DNA of 6,322 nucleotides from positions 1 through 6,322 of the forward strand of contig DQIO01000183.1 of the NCBI GenBank assembly GCA_020793555.1, written 5' to 3'. A program made the translations under genes and the position numbers. Below the pieces are notes generated by a model. It saw only the letters and a program-made list of their open reading frames with translations. It did not search any database and was not told the origin of the DNA. The stretch is from Methanosarcinaceae archaeon. Lineage in GTDB: Archaea; Halobacteriota; Methanosarcinia; Methanosarcinales; Methanosarcinaceae. Position 1 is the stretch's first letter; each line of letters opens with the position of its first letter. Shown here one piece after another: positions 1-4,508 of this stretch.

Positions 1-12
1 AACAATTATATT

Positions 13-82
13 AGACGCAGATTTACGCTGATTAACGCAGATGCAACCTTAAATCAGTGTAAATCTGTGTGAATCAGCGTCT
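13..82. repeat. Palindromic repeat built from short CGCAGATTTA-like units
   Basis: Two arms of about 33 nt (13-45 and 50-82) are imperfect reverse complements; the outer bases AGACGC and GCGTCT pair exactly. Each arm is made of roughly 10-11-nt units such as CGCAGATTTA, CGCTGATTAA and CGCAGAT. Repeats of this general look are scattered between genes in many prokaryotic genomes, so this is probably one copy of a dispersed intergenic family. That identification comes from recall, because only one copy is visible here. Confidence 0.6.
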
Positions 83-200
83 TGAAAATAACTGGAAAAT
101 TGGACTGTGTCAAATCATATATTAGCGATATTGTATTATTGACATGACACTAGAAGGGGGCGAGTAGATGCAAAAAACAGCGTGACCACACGCGCGCAGC

Positions 201-303
201 GCGGCACATTCCAACACCATTGACATGAAATATAAAATTGTTTTTAAGCAGTATCGTATTTGCAGATTTGGGTTGTGGGTTTGGCAGCAGTGGAATGCGC
301 CGC
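201..303 (-). repeat. 13-bp long-range inverted repeat, possible structured RNA
   Basis: The arm GCGGCACATTCCA (201-213) faces TGGAATGCGCCGC (291-303), matching at 12 of 13 positions across a 77-nt loop. Read as minus-strand RNA, the single mismatch becomes a G-U pair, so the stem is fully paired in that orientation. A GC-rich hairpin, CCGCC TAA GGCGG (300-312), abuts the right arm. This could be a non-coding RNA on the minus strand or the ends of a very small mobile element. No function is claimed. Confidence 0.35.
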
Positions 304-370
304 CTAAGGCGGGAACTGATGCCACGTTTTCTTAACTTCCTGTCAATTGTTGTGCCACTATCTATTTATG

Positions 371-414
371 AACTATTCAATCTCACGACAACGTTTATGC
401 ATAGCTGAATAGTT
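371..414. repeat. 9-bp perfect inverted repeat, AACTATTCA / TGAATAGTT
   Basis: AACTATTCA (371-379) and TGAATAGTT (406-414) are exact reverse complements separated by 26 nt. The spacer contains a weak TATA-like CGTTTATGCATA. It could be a protein-binding site or hairpin upstream of the broken radical SAM gene, but it lies about 135 nt before that start and its role is unknown. Confidence 0.35.
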
Positions 415-467
415 ACGAATTCTGAAATGAAAACAATCAAAAACTTTATGCTATTAACCACCAAATG

Positions 468-527
468 TCATCAAACAAATATTAACCAATACTCATCAAA
501 CAAACATTAACCAATACTCATCAAACA
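468..527. repeat. 25-nt tandem repeat, 2.4 copies
   Basis: Two adjacent 25-nt units (468-492 and 493-517) differ at one base and are followed by the first 10 bases of a third (518-527). Each unit begins TCATCAAACAAA and ends ATTAACCAATAC. A related ATTAACCA at 453-460 suggests an older, decayed copy just upstream. The units are directly adjacent with no spacers, so this is not a CRISPR array. The array sits in the leader of the broken radical SAM gene and ends 8 nt before its ribosome binding site, so copy number could affect that gene's promoter or leader. Confidence 0.75.
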
Positions 528-534
528 TGACAAT

Positions 535-539
535 AGGAG
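535..539 (+). promoter_or_regulatory. Ribosome binding site of the broken radical SAM gene
   Basis: AGGAG lies 9 nt before the ATG at 549. It fixes the start of the reading frame that carries the radical SAM cysteine motif, although that frame stops after 39 codons. Confidence 0.65.
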
Positions 540-548
540 TACAACACC

Positions 549-966
549 ATGCATTTAATTTATCTAACTGAAGTCAACGGTCAAATTCGCGTTGAGTTTT
601 CCGGCTGCAATACGAAATGCCCTTACTGCGAGCATATACACCAGCCTTCGACTGCTCATTCTATTTGAAGAAGTGATTGATTTTGTCAAAAACTCCTCTG
701 CAGGCAAAGTGTACCTTGACGGCGCTGAGCCGACATTACAAAAGGACCTTATCCCACTCATAGAGGAATTACACACACTTGGAAAACATATCCTGTTAAA
801 ATCAAATGGCATGAAACCTGAGTTATTGGAATCTGCACTGCCGTTCGTCGATGGTTTTGTGTTAGAGATCAAAGCGCCGCTTTGTGCCGGATGGTTGCTT
901 TTAAAATCGAAACTGTTTGTTTTAACATTAGCTCGTAAAGTTGTTGGCCAAACATCATCTAAATAG
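549..966 (+). pseudogene. Frameshifted and 3'-truncated radical SAM activase-like gene
   Basis: From the ATG at 549 the frame encodes 39 residues with a radical SAM [4Fe-4S] motif, CNTKCPYC (C20, C24, C27), and stops at TGA 666-668. The +1 frame continues the same protein. Dropping one T from the run at 664-666 joins the halves as ...TAHSI-EEVIDFVKNS, and a GGEP-like motif (GAEPT) follows at restored residues 58-62. Family-like sequence ends at ...VLEIKAPL (about base 882). The last 27 codons look unrelated and end at TAG 964-966. Intact activases of this type usually exceed 200 residues, so the gene lacks its second half as well as being frameshifted. In the family, the cluster binds S-adenosylmethionine to start radical chemistry, often glycyl-radical activation; the target here is unknown. 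The single T could be a sequencing error, but the 3' loss could not. Confidence 0.8.
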
Positions 967-1016
967 AGCAGACGACTCCTTCTTCGCCGTATCCTGAATA
1001 GGAGAAGTCATCTGCT
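967..1016. repeat. Imperfect hairpin between the pseudogene and the toxin-antitoxin pair
   Basis: AGCAGACGACTCCT (967-980) pairs with AGGAGAAGTCATCTGCT (1000-1016), with one mismatch and a 3-nt bulge. The left arm starts directly after the stop codon of the broken gene. There is no T-tract after it, so it does not match a bacterial terminator, and archaeal termination usually relies on T-rich tracts. It may mark the end of an inserted segment that truncated the upstream gene. Confidence 0.4.
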
Positions 1017-1035
1017 TCATCAAGGGACAAATATT

Positions 1036-1060
1036 TATTCCTATTTGTACAATAGGAATA
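1036..1060. promoter_or_regulatory. Candidate operator of the toxin-antitoxin pair
   Basis: TATTCCTATT (1036-1045) and AATAGGAATA (1051-1060) are perfect reverse complements around a 5-nt spacer, TGTAC. The 25-bp palindrome lies immediately before the antitoxin start, next to an AT-rich TATA-like AAATATTTA (1029-1037). The right arm contains AGGA, which could serve as ribosome binding site for ATG 1066. Antitoxins of the AbrB/VapB type normally bind palindromes of this kind as dimers to repress their own operon. Autoregulation is inferred from position and symmetry. The palindrome also argues against translation starting at TTG 1045, which lies inside it. Confidence 0.65.
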
Positions 1061-1065
1061 TGGTG

Positions 1066-1317
1066 ATGAAAATGAAAGTGAAAGTAGCAAGGCGGCATCA
1101 AATTACAATCCCTGAAGATGTTCGCAAAAAGGCTAAGATTAGTGTAGGTGACACCGTAGATGTATCATACAAAAATGGAAATATTCGAGTTGAAAAAGTT
1201 GATGAGGATTGGGAAAATGTCATGAATGCAACACATGGTGCATGGCGTAAGCATCCACAATTTGAAGATATGGATGATGCAGTTGAAATTGTAAACTGGA
1301 TGCGTGGAAAAGTATGA
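1066..1317 (+). CDS. AbrB/MazE-type (VapB-like) antitoxin
   Basis: This 83-residue protein has an N-terminal swapped-hairpin AbrB domain at about residues 3-45, with the typical VKVARRHQITIPEDVR start, a VGDTV turn and a KNGNIRVEKV strand. A charged C-terminal tail (about 46-83) includes DWENV and FEDMDDAVEIVNWMR and would be the part that wraps around and inhibits the toxin. The family binds operator DNA as a dimer and neutralises its partner in the cytoplasm. ATG 1066 has AGGA 8 nt upstream. ATG 1072 is nearly as good, with GGTGA at 1062-1066. TTG 1045 and ATG 1060 fall inside or at the edge of the palindrome and are less likely. The stop codon overlaps the start of the PIN gene (ATGA at 1314-1317), which indicates translational coupling and a single operon. 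Confidence 0.87.
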   Translation: MKMKVKVARRHQITIPEDVRKKAKISVGDTVDVSYKNGNIRVEKVDEDWENVMNATHGAWRKHPQFEDMDDAVEIVNWMRGKV

Positions 1318-1754
1318 AGTTATCATTGGACACGAATCTGATCATAAGCCATTTCAAAGGAGATGTATTTTCAGATGATACAGATCGTTTCTTTGGTTGG
1401 GTCAGAAATTGCAGGCATGAAATATATATTGTCGATATTGTTTATTCGGAACTTTATACAGGAGTCTATTTGTCACAGGATCATGCACTTGAAGAGAGGC
1501 TAATACAACAGTTCTTGGCTGTGAATGAGATTGAAGTCAAACACGCATCCTCTAAAATATCAAAGCGTGCCGGTGAACTCTATGCAAAACATTTACTAAA
1601 GAACAAGAGACCGCTTAAACGGATACTGCCGGATTTTATAATTGGTGCACATGCAGAATACCACAGCGATGTTCTTGTTACATGGAACCCATCCGATTAC
1701 GATCTAAATATAGATGTTATGACTCCGGTGGGAATTATGGATCAAGTGGAGTGA
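1314..1754 (+). CDS. PIN-domain ribonuclease toxin (VapC-like)
   Basis: This 146-residue protein is a complete PIN domain. The expected acidic residues are visible: D6 in SLDTNLI, E46 in VYSELYTG, D107 in ILPDFIIGAHA, and D128 in VTWNPSDY. These normally hold Mg2+ for RNA cleavage, and VapC toxins often cut tRNA or rRNA. The length is normal for the family and no catalytic residue is missing, so the toxin is probably active when free. ATG 1314 overlaps the antitoxin stop by four bases, so both are made from one transcript. The RNA target cannot be read from the sequence. The pair could maintain a mobile or accessory region, which fits its position between a broken gene and a gene-poor stretch. 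Confidence 0.87.
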   Translation: MKLSLDTNLIISHFKGDVFSDDTDRFFGWVRNCRHEIYIVDIVYSELYTGVYLSQDHALEERLIQQFLAVNEIEVKHASSKISKRAGELYAKHLLKNKRPLKRILPDFIIGAHAEYHSDVLVTWNPSDYDLNIDVMTPVGIMDQVE

Positions 1755-1779
1755 ATTTTTAACTGAATTGAACAGAATA

Positions 1780-1822
1780 CTCCTTTCTTGTTACATAGCA
1801 ACAAGGTGGAGACATTTGTCTC
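1780..1822 (+). terminator. Two overlapping hairpins after the PIN gene
   Basis: CTCC-ttt-CTTGTT (1780-1792) pairs with AACAAG-gt-GGAG (1800-1811). The overlapping palindrome GAGACA-TT-TGTCTC (1809-1822) shares the GGAG/GAG bases, so the two stems cannot both form fully. They start 26 nt after the stop codon of the toxin gene and could end or protect the operon mRNA. There is no long T-tract, so termination is only a suggestion. Confidence 0.4.
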
Positions 1823-1852
1823 TAAAAGTAGGCCGTTGGTCATCCAAACTCG

Positions 1853-2136
1853 CTTTCCGCAGATATATGTAAATTTTAAACATTTTTCCTGATATCGGTT
1901 TTGAATATTAACCACATACTATATTTATACTGTATATATATATGTGCATGGCGAGATAACAATATTCGCCCTCTCAATGTTGTAGAGATCCTGTTTTAGT
2001 ATTCAATTTGCAAACTCCGGTAGAAAATTGACATACATCATTCTAAACCATTTGTGAGCATATTTTGAAAAACGAACTCATGCGGCATCATTTTCGATTC
2101 AAAAACAGATTCACTTTTGGATTTATCTGCGGAAAG
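1853..2136. repeat. 284-bp segment bounded by 13-bp inverted repeats
   Basis: CTTTCCGCAGATA (1853-1865) and TATCTGCGGAAAG (2124-2136) are exact reverse complements. The 258 bp between them hold no gene, an AT-rich TATA run and a small hairpin. Both size and ends would suit a miniature inverted-repeat element, but no target-site duplication is evident and only one copy is visible. Confidence 0.35.
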
Positions 2137-2296
2137 TGCGATCCATGCTATTGTTGAAGTATAATCATTTTAAACTATAGAGGCTGTCCAACAATTAGTA
2201 CACCCCAATATTAAATCACTTTAATTAATCGATTGTTTTCCTTTTTCACTCATTAATTAATCTTAAAAATATCATCAAACCAATTAAGACCATTTA

Positions 2297-2328
2297 TTTT
2301 ATATATGAGTAAATAATATACTATATTT
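2297..2328 (+). promoter_or_regulatory. TATA-like promoter of the small membrane protein
   Basis: TTTTATATAT (2297-2306) and CTATATTT (2321-2328) both resemble archaeal TATA boxes. A start site about 25 nt after the second would fall near 2350, giving a very short leader before ATG 2365. No Shine-Dalgarno motif is seen there, which fits short-leader or leaderless translation. Confidence 0.35.
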
Positions 2329-2364
2329 AGTCAATTCATTTGATATTATTTGGACACTGATATA

Positions 2365-2661
2365 ATGGAAGATATAAAGAAGTATTTAAGTGAAAATGTA
2401 ATCGGAGTTCTGATCGTTATTGGAATGATGATAGTATATCATCTACTTTTTATTGAAACAAATGTGATACCGGGATTCTTCAAATACATTCCACGAAATT
2501 TAATAGCCTTCGTTTTCATCATCTCGCCTGGTGTTCTTTCGGCTGGCATATATGCCATATTCACGAAAAACGTTATCAAAATACTAATTGTAGGGATATC
2601 AGCAATTATCATATGGGTGTACTGGTTTTCTGCTATCTACCCAGCTATAATATATAATTAA
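2365..2661 (+). CDS. Small three-helix membrane protein, function unknown
   Basis: The product is 98 residues from ATG 2365. A TTG start at 2350 would add five residues, MDTDI. Three hydrophobic segments are visible at about residues 11-30 (VIGVLIVIGMMIV), 46-67 (LIAFVFIISPGVLSAGIYA) and 70-92 (IKILIVGISAIIIWVYWF). A short charged N-terminus precedes them, and KYIPRN lies in the first loop. I do not recognise the family, and no catalytic or binding motif stands out. It lies alone between AT-rich sequence and the poorly supported frame at 2666-2902, with TATA-like sequence upstream. The strongly hydrophobic pattern argues for a real gene, but no specific role can be given. Confidence 0.6.
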   Translation: MEDIKKYLSENVIGVLIVIGMMIVYHLLFIETNVIPGFFKYIPRNLIAFVFIISPGVLSAGIYAIFTKNVIKILIVGISAIIIWVYWFSAIYPAIIYN

Positions 2662-2665
2662 TTAA

Positions 2666-2902
2666 GTTAGGCCAGTTGAGATAAAGCCTTACAAGAACCC
2701 AAATCGCAGCGGCGTTGCCGGTGCGGATGGGGACAAGCCAGTGCGCCCAATAAACACTAATCCTTCAAAAACAGTACCAAGATATACAGTACAATTGCAT
2801 GGGAAAAGAATAAAATACAATATCGATCTAAAGGATGATTTAAGCGCAAACAACACACATATTTTGCAAATGTATTCTTACTCTTACTTCAACCGGTGTT
2901 AA
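2666..2902 (+). pseudogene. Open frame without a good start, possible gene remnant
   Basis: A 78-codon frame runs from just after TAA 2663-2665 to TAA 2900-2902 with no ATG near its 5' end. It reads like protein, for example IKPYKNPNRSGVAGADGDK near the front and KRIKYNIDLKDDLSANN later. The first usable start would be GTG 2741, leaving 53 residues. It stops two bases before ATG 2905 of the radical SAM gene, the spacing expected of an upstream operon partner. It may be the 3' end of a gene that lost its start, or chance. The first 80 bases are richer in G+C than the flanks, and no family is recognised. Confidence 0.3.
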
Positions 2903-2904
2903 TC

Positions 2905-3882
2905 ATGAAACCTGAGATCAAAGCTGAACTTATTGCTATCGGCGCTGTAGATGTAGATAAAACTTTGCTTGGCAGAATAACTGTTCCAACTGCGGGCCCG
3001 GGTGCCGGAAATACGGCGTTCTTTTTCTCATCGGGCGGACATCGTGTACGACTTGCTGTGAACGAAGATTCTCCTTTTCGAGCGGAAATGGATGGCGATG
3101 ATCTGGTCATATTAAAAAGCGGCAAAGAATTTGCACGAGGGAAACTTGAGAAAGAACTCGTCCACTGTCCGGGACAGGCATACATCACATTGAGCGAGAA
3201 ATGTGTCTTTGACTGTAAGTTCTGCCCGGTTCCAAAACTGGATGGAAAGGTAAAGAGCCTCGAAGAAGTGCTTGAACTTATCGAAAAAGCGCATGCTACC
3301 GGTAAGATGACTGCAATATCGATCACATCGGGTATTGCAGAAACTGCAGAAAAAGAGGTTGACCGAGCAGTTGAAGTCGTCAAGGCAGTCAACAAATATA
3401 ACGTACCTATAGGAGTCTCGGTCTATCCGACATCCGATTCATCGCAACGCTTAAAAGACGCGGGCGCAATTGAAATCAAGTATAATGTGGAGACAATGGA
3501 CCGCGATGTATATGCGCGTGTATGTGTAGGGCAGAGTCTGGATTATATTCTTGAAAGCCTACAGGAAGCTGTAGAAATATTTGGCAAGGATCGTGTTTAT
3601 TCCAATATTATTCTCGGGCTCGGGGAATCTGATGAGACTGTTGAAAATGCAATCGAAGAACTCGCAACAATAGGAGTAATACCAATACTGCGGGCCGGTG
3701 CAATGCACCCATTACGAATTGGAGATGTCGATGTGCAACGCCCAACCCGGGACAGGATACTAAAACTCACACGAGTGCTACGCAGAAAACTTGACGAATA
3801 CGGGTTGAGGGCTGATGTCTCGCAAACCATGTGCTTGCCATGCACCGGCTGTGATATGAACCCGCATCTTGATCTTGATTGA
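2905..3882 (+). CDS. Biotin-synthase-like radical SAM protein, uncharacterised
   Basis: The product is 325 residues from ATG 2905. GTG 2896 would add three residues, but its GGTG is better read as the ribosome binding site of ATG 2905. Residues 1-90 form a separate N-terminal region with glycine-rich turns (TAGPGAGNTAFFFSSGGH). The radical SAM core follows, with the [4Fe-4S] motif CVFDCKFC (C100, C104, C107), then ISITSGI, IKYNVETMDR and NIILGLGESDET, resembling the barrel of biotin synthase and its relatives. The C-terminus carries a second cluster, CLPCTGC (C310, C313, C316), which may bind an auxiliary iron-sulfur centre or zinc. Family members cleave S-adenosylmethionine to make a 5'-deoxyadenosyl radical; the substrate here is unknown. 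True BioB is unlikely given the N-terminal extension and the absence of other biotin genes. The JAMM gene follows after 25 nt and is probably in the same operon. Confidence 0.87.
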   Translation: MKPEIKAELIAIGAVDVDKTLLGRITVPTAGPGAGNTAFFFSSGGHRVRLAVNEDSPFRAEMDGDDLVILKSGKEFARGKLEKELVHCPGQAYITLSEKCVFDCKFCPVPKLDGKVKSLEEVLELIEKAHATGKMTAISITSGIAETAEKEVDRAVEVVKAVNKYNVPIGVSVYPTSDSSQRLKDAGAIEIKYNVETMDRDVYARVCVGQSLDYILESLQEAVEIFGKDRVYSNIILGLGESDETVENAIEELATIGVIPILRAGAMHPLRIGDVDVQRPTRDRILKLTRVLRRKLDEYGLRADVSQTMCLPCTGCDMNPHLDLD

Positions 3883-3907
3883 ATTATGTTACTTTAGATG
3901 TACTCAC

Positions 3908-4309
3908 ATGTCAGACATTGAGTTGCATATCTCAAAAAATGACATTACTCTTATTTTAGACGAACTTGAGGCAAACCGTCCATTTGAAGCATGTGGTGTG
4001 CTGGTTGGCATTGAGGGGAGAGATATTGTTACTGTTAAGCAGGCGGTTCCTGTAAAGAACTCGAAACGTACGGAGCGAAGTTTCGAACTTGATCCTACTG
4101 GGTTCTACAAAGTGTGGGGCGATGCGGAAAAGGAAGGACTCGACATTGTGGGTGTGTACCACACTCATCCTTCAAGTCCTTCAAAGCCGTCAGATTGGGA
4201 TAAGAAAACCATGCAGGATACATCAGGGATATGGGTTATTGCAGGCATTGACGGGATATTCGCATACAGGATGGTCAAGGGAATGGTTGAATTTGTTGAA
4301 ATGGTTTGA
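3908..4309 (+). CDS. JAMM/MPN+ domain metalloprotease (JAB family)
   Basis: This 133-residue protein is a single MPN+ domain. It has the full zinc-protease signature: E27 in the FEACGVLVG segment and H85-x-H87-x7-S95-x2-D98 in YHTHPSSPSKPSDWD. The two histidines and D98 would hold Zn2+, with E27 as general base. Family members cut isopeptide or C-terminal bonds, including removal of ubiquitin-like SAMP proteins in archaea and release of cysteine from the sulfur carrier CysO in bacteria (Mec). The small size and single domain resemble these free-standing forms. ATG 3908 is chosen because it begins where family homology begins. TTG 3869 would overlap the radical SAM gene. No clear ribosome binding site is seen, so coupling to the upstream gene is likely. 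No ubiquitin-like or MoaD/ThiS partner lies in this window, so the substrate is open. Confidence 0.87.
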   Translation: MSDIELHISKNDITLILDELEANRPFEACGVLVGIEGRDIVTVKQAVPVKNSKRTERSFELDPTGFYKVWGDAEKEGLDIVGVYHTHPSSPSKPSDWDKKTMQDTSGIWVIAGIDGIFAYRMVKGMVEFVEMV

Positions 4310-4318
4310 ATTTTGTTG

Positions 4319-4365
4319 TTCGGCGTATTATCAGTGTTTCTCAAAACCGAGTCCACAACGCCGAA
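4319..4365. repeat. Hairpin downstream of the JAMM gene, at the intron 3' junction
   Basis: TTCGGCGT (4319-4326) and ACGCCGAA (4358-4365) pair perfectly. Inside the loop, GTG (4334-4336) faces CAC (4354-4356) and CTC (4340-4342) faces GAG (4349-4351), so a long, partly paired stem is possible. It begins 9 nt after the JAMM stop and could end that transcript. The group II intron appears to be inserted at its right foot. Confidence 0.6.
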
Positions 4366-4366
4366 T

Positions 4367-4400
4367 AAGAAAGAGCGATTACTCGCTCTCCCTCTTCTAA
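4367..4400 (-). ncRNA. Group II intron domain VI
   Basis: On the minus strand, directly after domain V, AGAGCGA-GTAA-TCGCTCT forms a 7-bp stem with a 4-nt loop. Purine-rich GAAGAGGG lies 5' of it and TTCTT lies 3', able to pair partly. The position and shape fit domain VI, which carries the branch-point adenosine. The exact branch A cannot be assigned by eye. Confidence 0.6.
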
Positions 4401-4434
4401 GAACCGGACTTGCGACTTTCACCACATCCGGCTC
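4401..4434 (-). ncRNA. Group II intron domain V (catalytic core)
   Basis: The 34-nt minus-strand segment begins GAGCCGGATGTGGTGAAAG and ends TCGCAAGTCCGGTTC, matching the conserved domain V hairpin. The AGC catalytic triad is in the 5' strand, the GAAA-type tetraloop (GTGAAAGT) caps the helix and the CGCAAG bulge side is in place. Length and bases agree with a functional domain, so the catalytic centre of the intron looks intact. Confidence 0.92.
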
Positions 4435-4471
4435 AAGCCTTTCATAACCCTTTTTGTATCGGGCAGCAGTT

Positions 4472-4494
4472 AACAATTCAATGGCTTAATTGTT
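4472..4494 (-). repeat. Hairpin in the tail of intron domain IV
   Basis: AACAATT (4472-4478) and AATTGTT (4488-4494) pair perfectly around a 9-nt loop. It lies between the stop codon of the reverse transcriptase and domain V, so it is probably part of the closing structure of domain IV. Confidence 0.45.
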
Positions 4495-4508
4495 TTAAGA
4501 CTACCTTA

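Larger units (their letters stand above)
1..548. other. Gene-free upstream region with several repeats
   Basis: No convincing protein gene is seen in the first 548 bases on either strand. The only open frame of note, on the minus strand at 122-325, starts with GTG, has no ribosome binding site and lacks family-like composition. The stretch holds the palindromic repeat at 13-82, a local GC-rich patch with small hairpins at 180-213 and 300-312, a long-range 13-bp inverted repeat (201-213 with 291-303), a 9-bp inverted repeat (371-379 with 406-414) and the 25-nt tandem repeat at 468-527. It may hold decayed genes or a non-coding RNA. Confidence 0.5.
1755..2364. other. Gene-free AT-rich region
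   Basis: No reading frame here looks like a gene on either strand. The stretch contains the hairpins at 1780-1822, a TATA-rich run at about 1919-1943, a small hairpin GGCGAG...TTCGCC (1950-1970), a 13-bp inverted repeat (1853-1865 with 2124-2136), a GAGGCTGTCCAACAA stretch at about 2180 that resembles the end of an insertion sequence but has no partner, and a direct repeat TTAATTAATC (2221-2230 and 2253-2262). It may be a decayed mobile element followed by the promoter of the membrane protein gene. Confidence 0.5.

Noticed and set aside
122..325. 67-codon minus-strand frame in the left region
   Set aside because: It starts at GTG with no ribosome binding site, has a cysteine- and proline-scattered composition unlike a fold, and its codons coincide with the arms of the inverted repeat.
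468..527. Possible CRISPR array
   Set aside because: The 25-nt units are directly adjacent with no unique spacers, there are fewer than three full copies, and no cas gene is present.
967..1016. Hairpin read as an intrinsic terminator
   Set aside because: The stem has a bulge and a mismatch and is not followed by a T-tract, so it was listed only as a repeat.
967..1060. Minus-strand frame reading DEADDFSYSGYGEEGVVC as a protein tail
   Set aside because: It is short, lacks a start and overlaps the hairpin and operator. It looked protein-like, but nothing else supports it.
2180..2200. GAGGCTGTCCAACAA as the end of an insertion sequence
   Set aside because: It resembles ends of several transposon families, but no inverted partner, transposase or target duplication is found in the window.
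2889..3395. 168-codon minus-strand frame opposite the radical SAM gene
   Set aside because: It is serine- and proline-rich, typical of an antisense shadow, while the plus strand has clear radical SAM motifs.
3869..3907. TTG start extending the JAMM gene upstream by 13 residues
   Set aside because: The added residues overlap the radical SAM gene and fall outside the MPN domain; ATG 3908 fits the family start.
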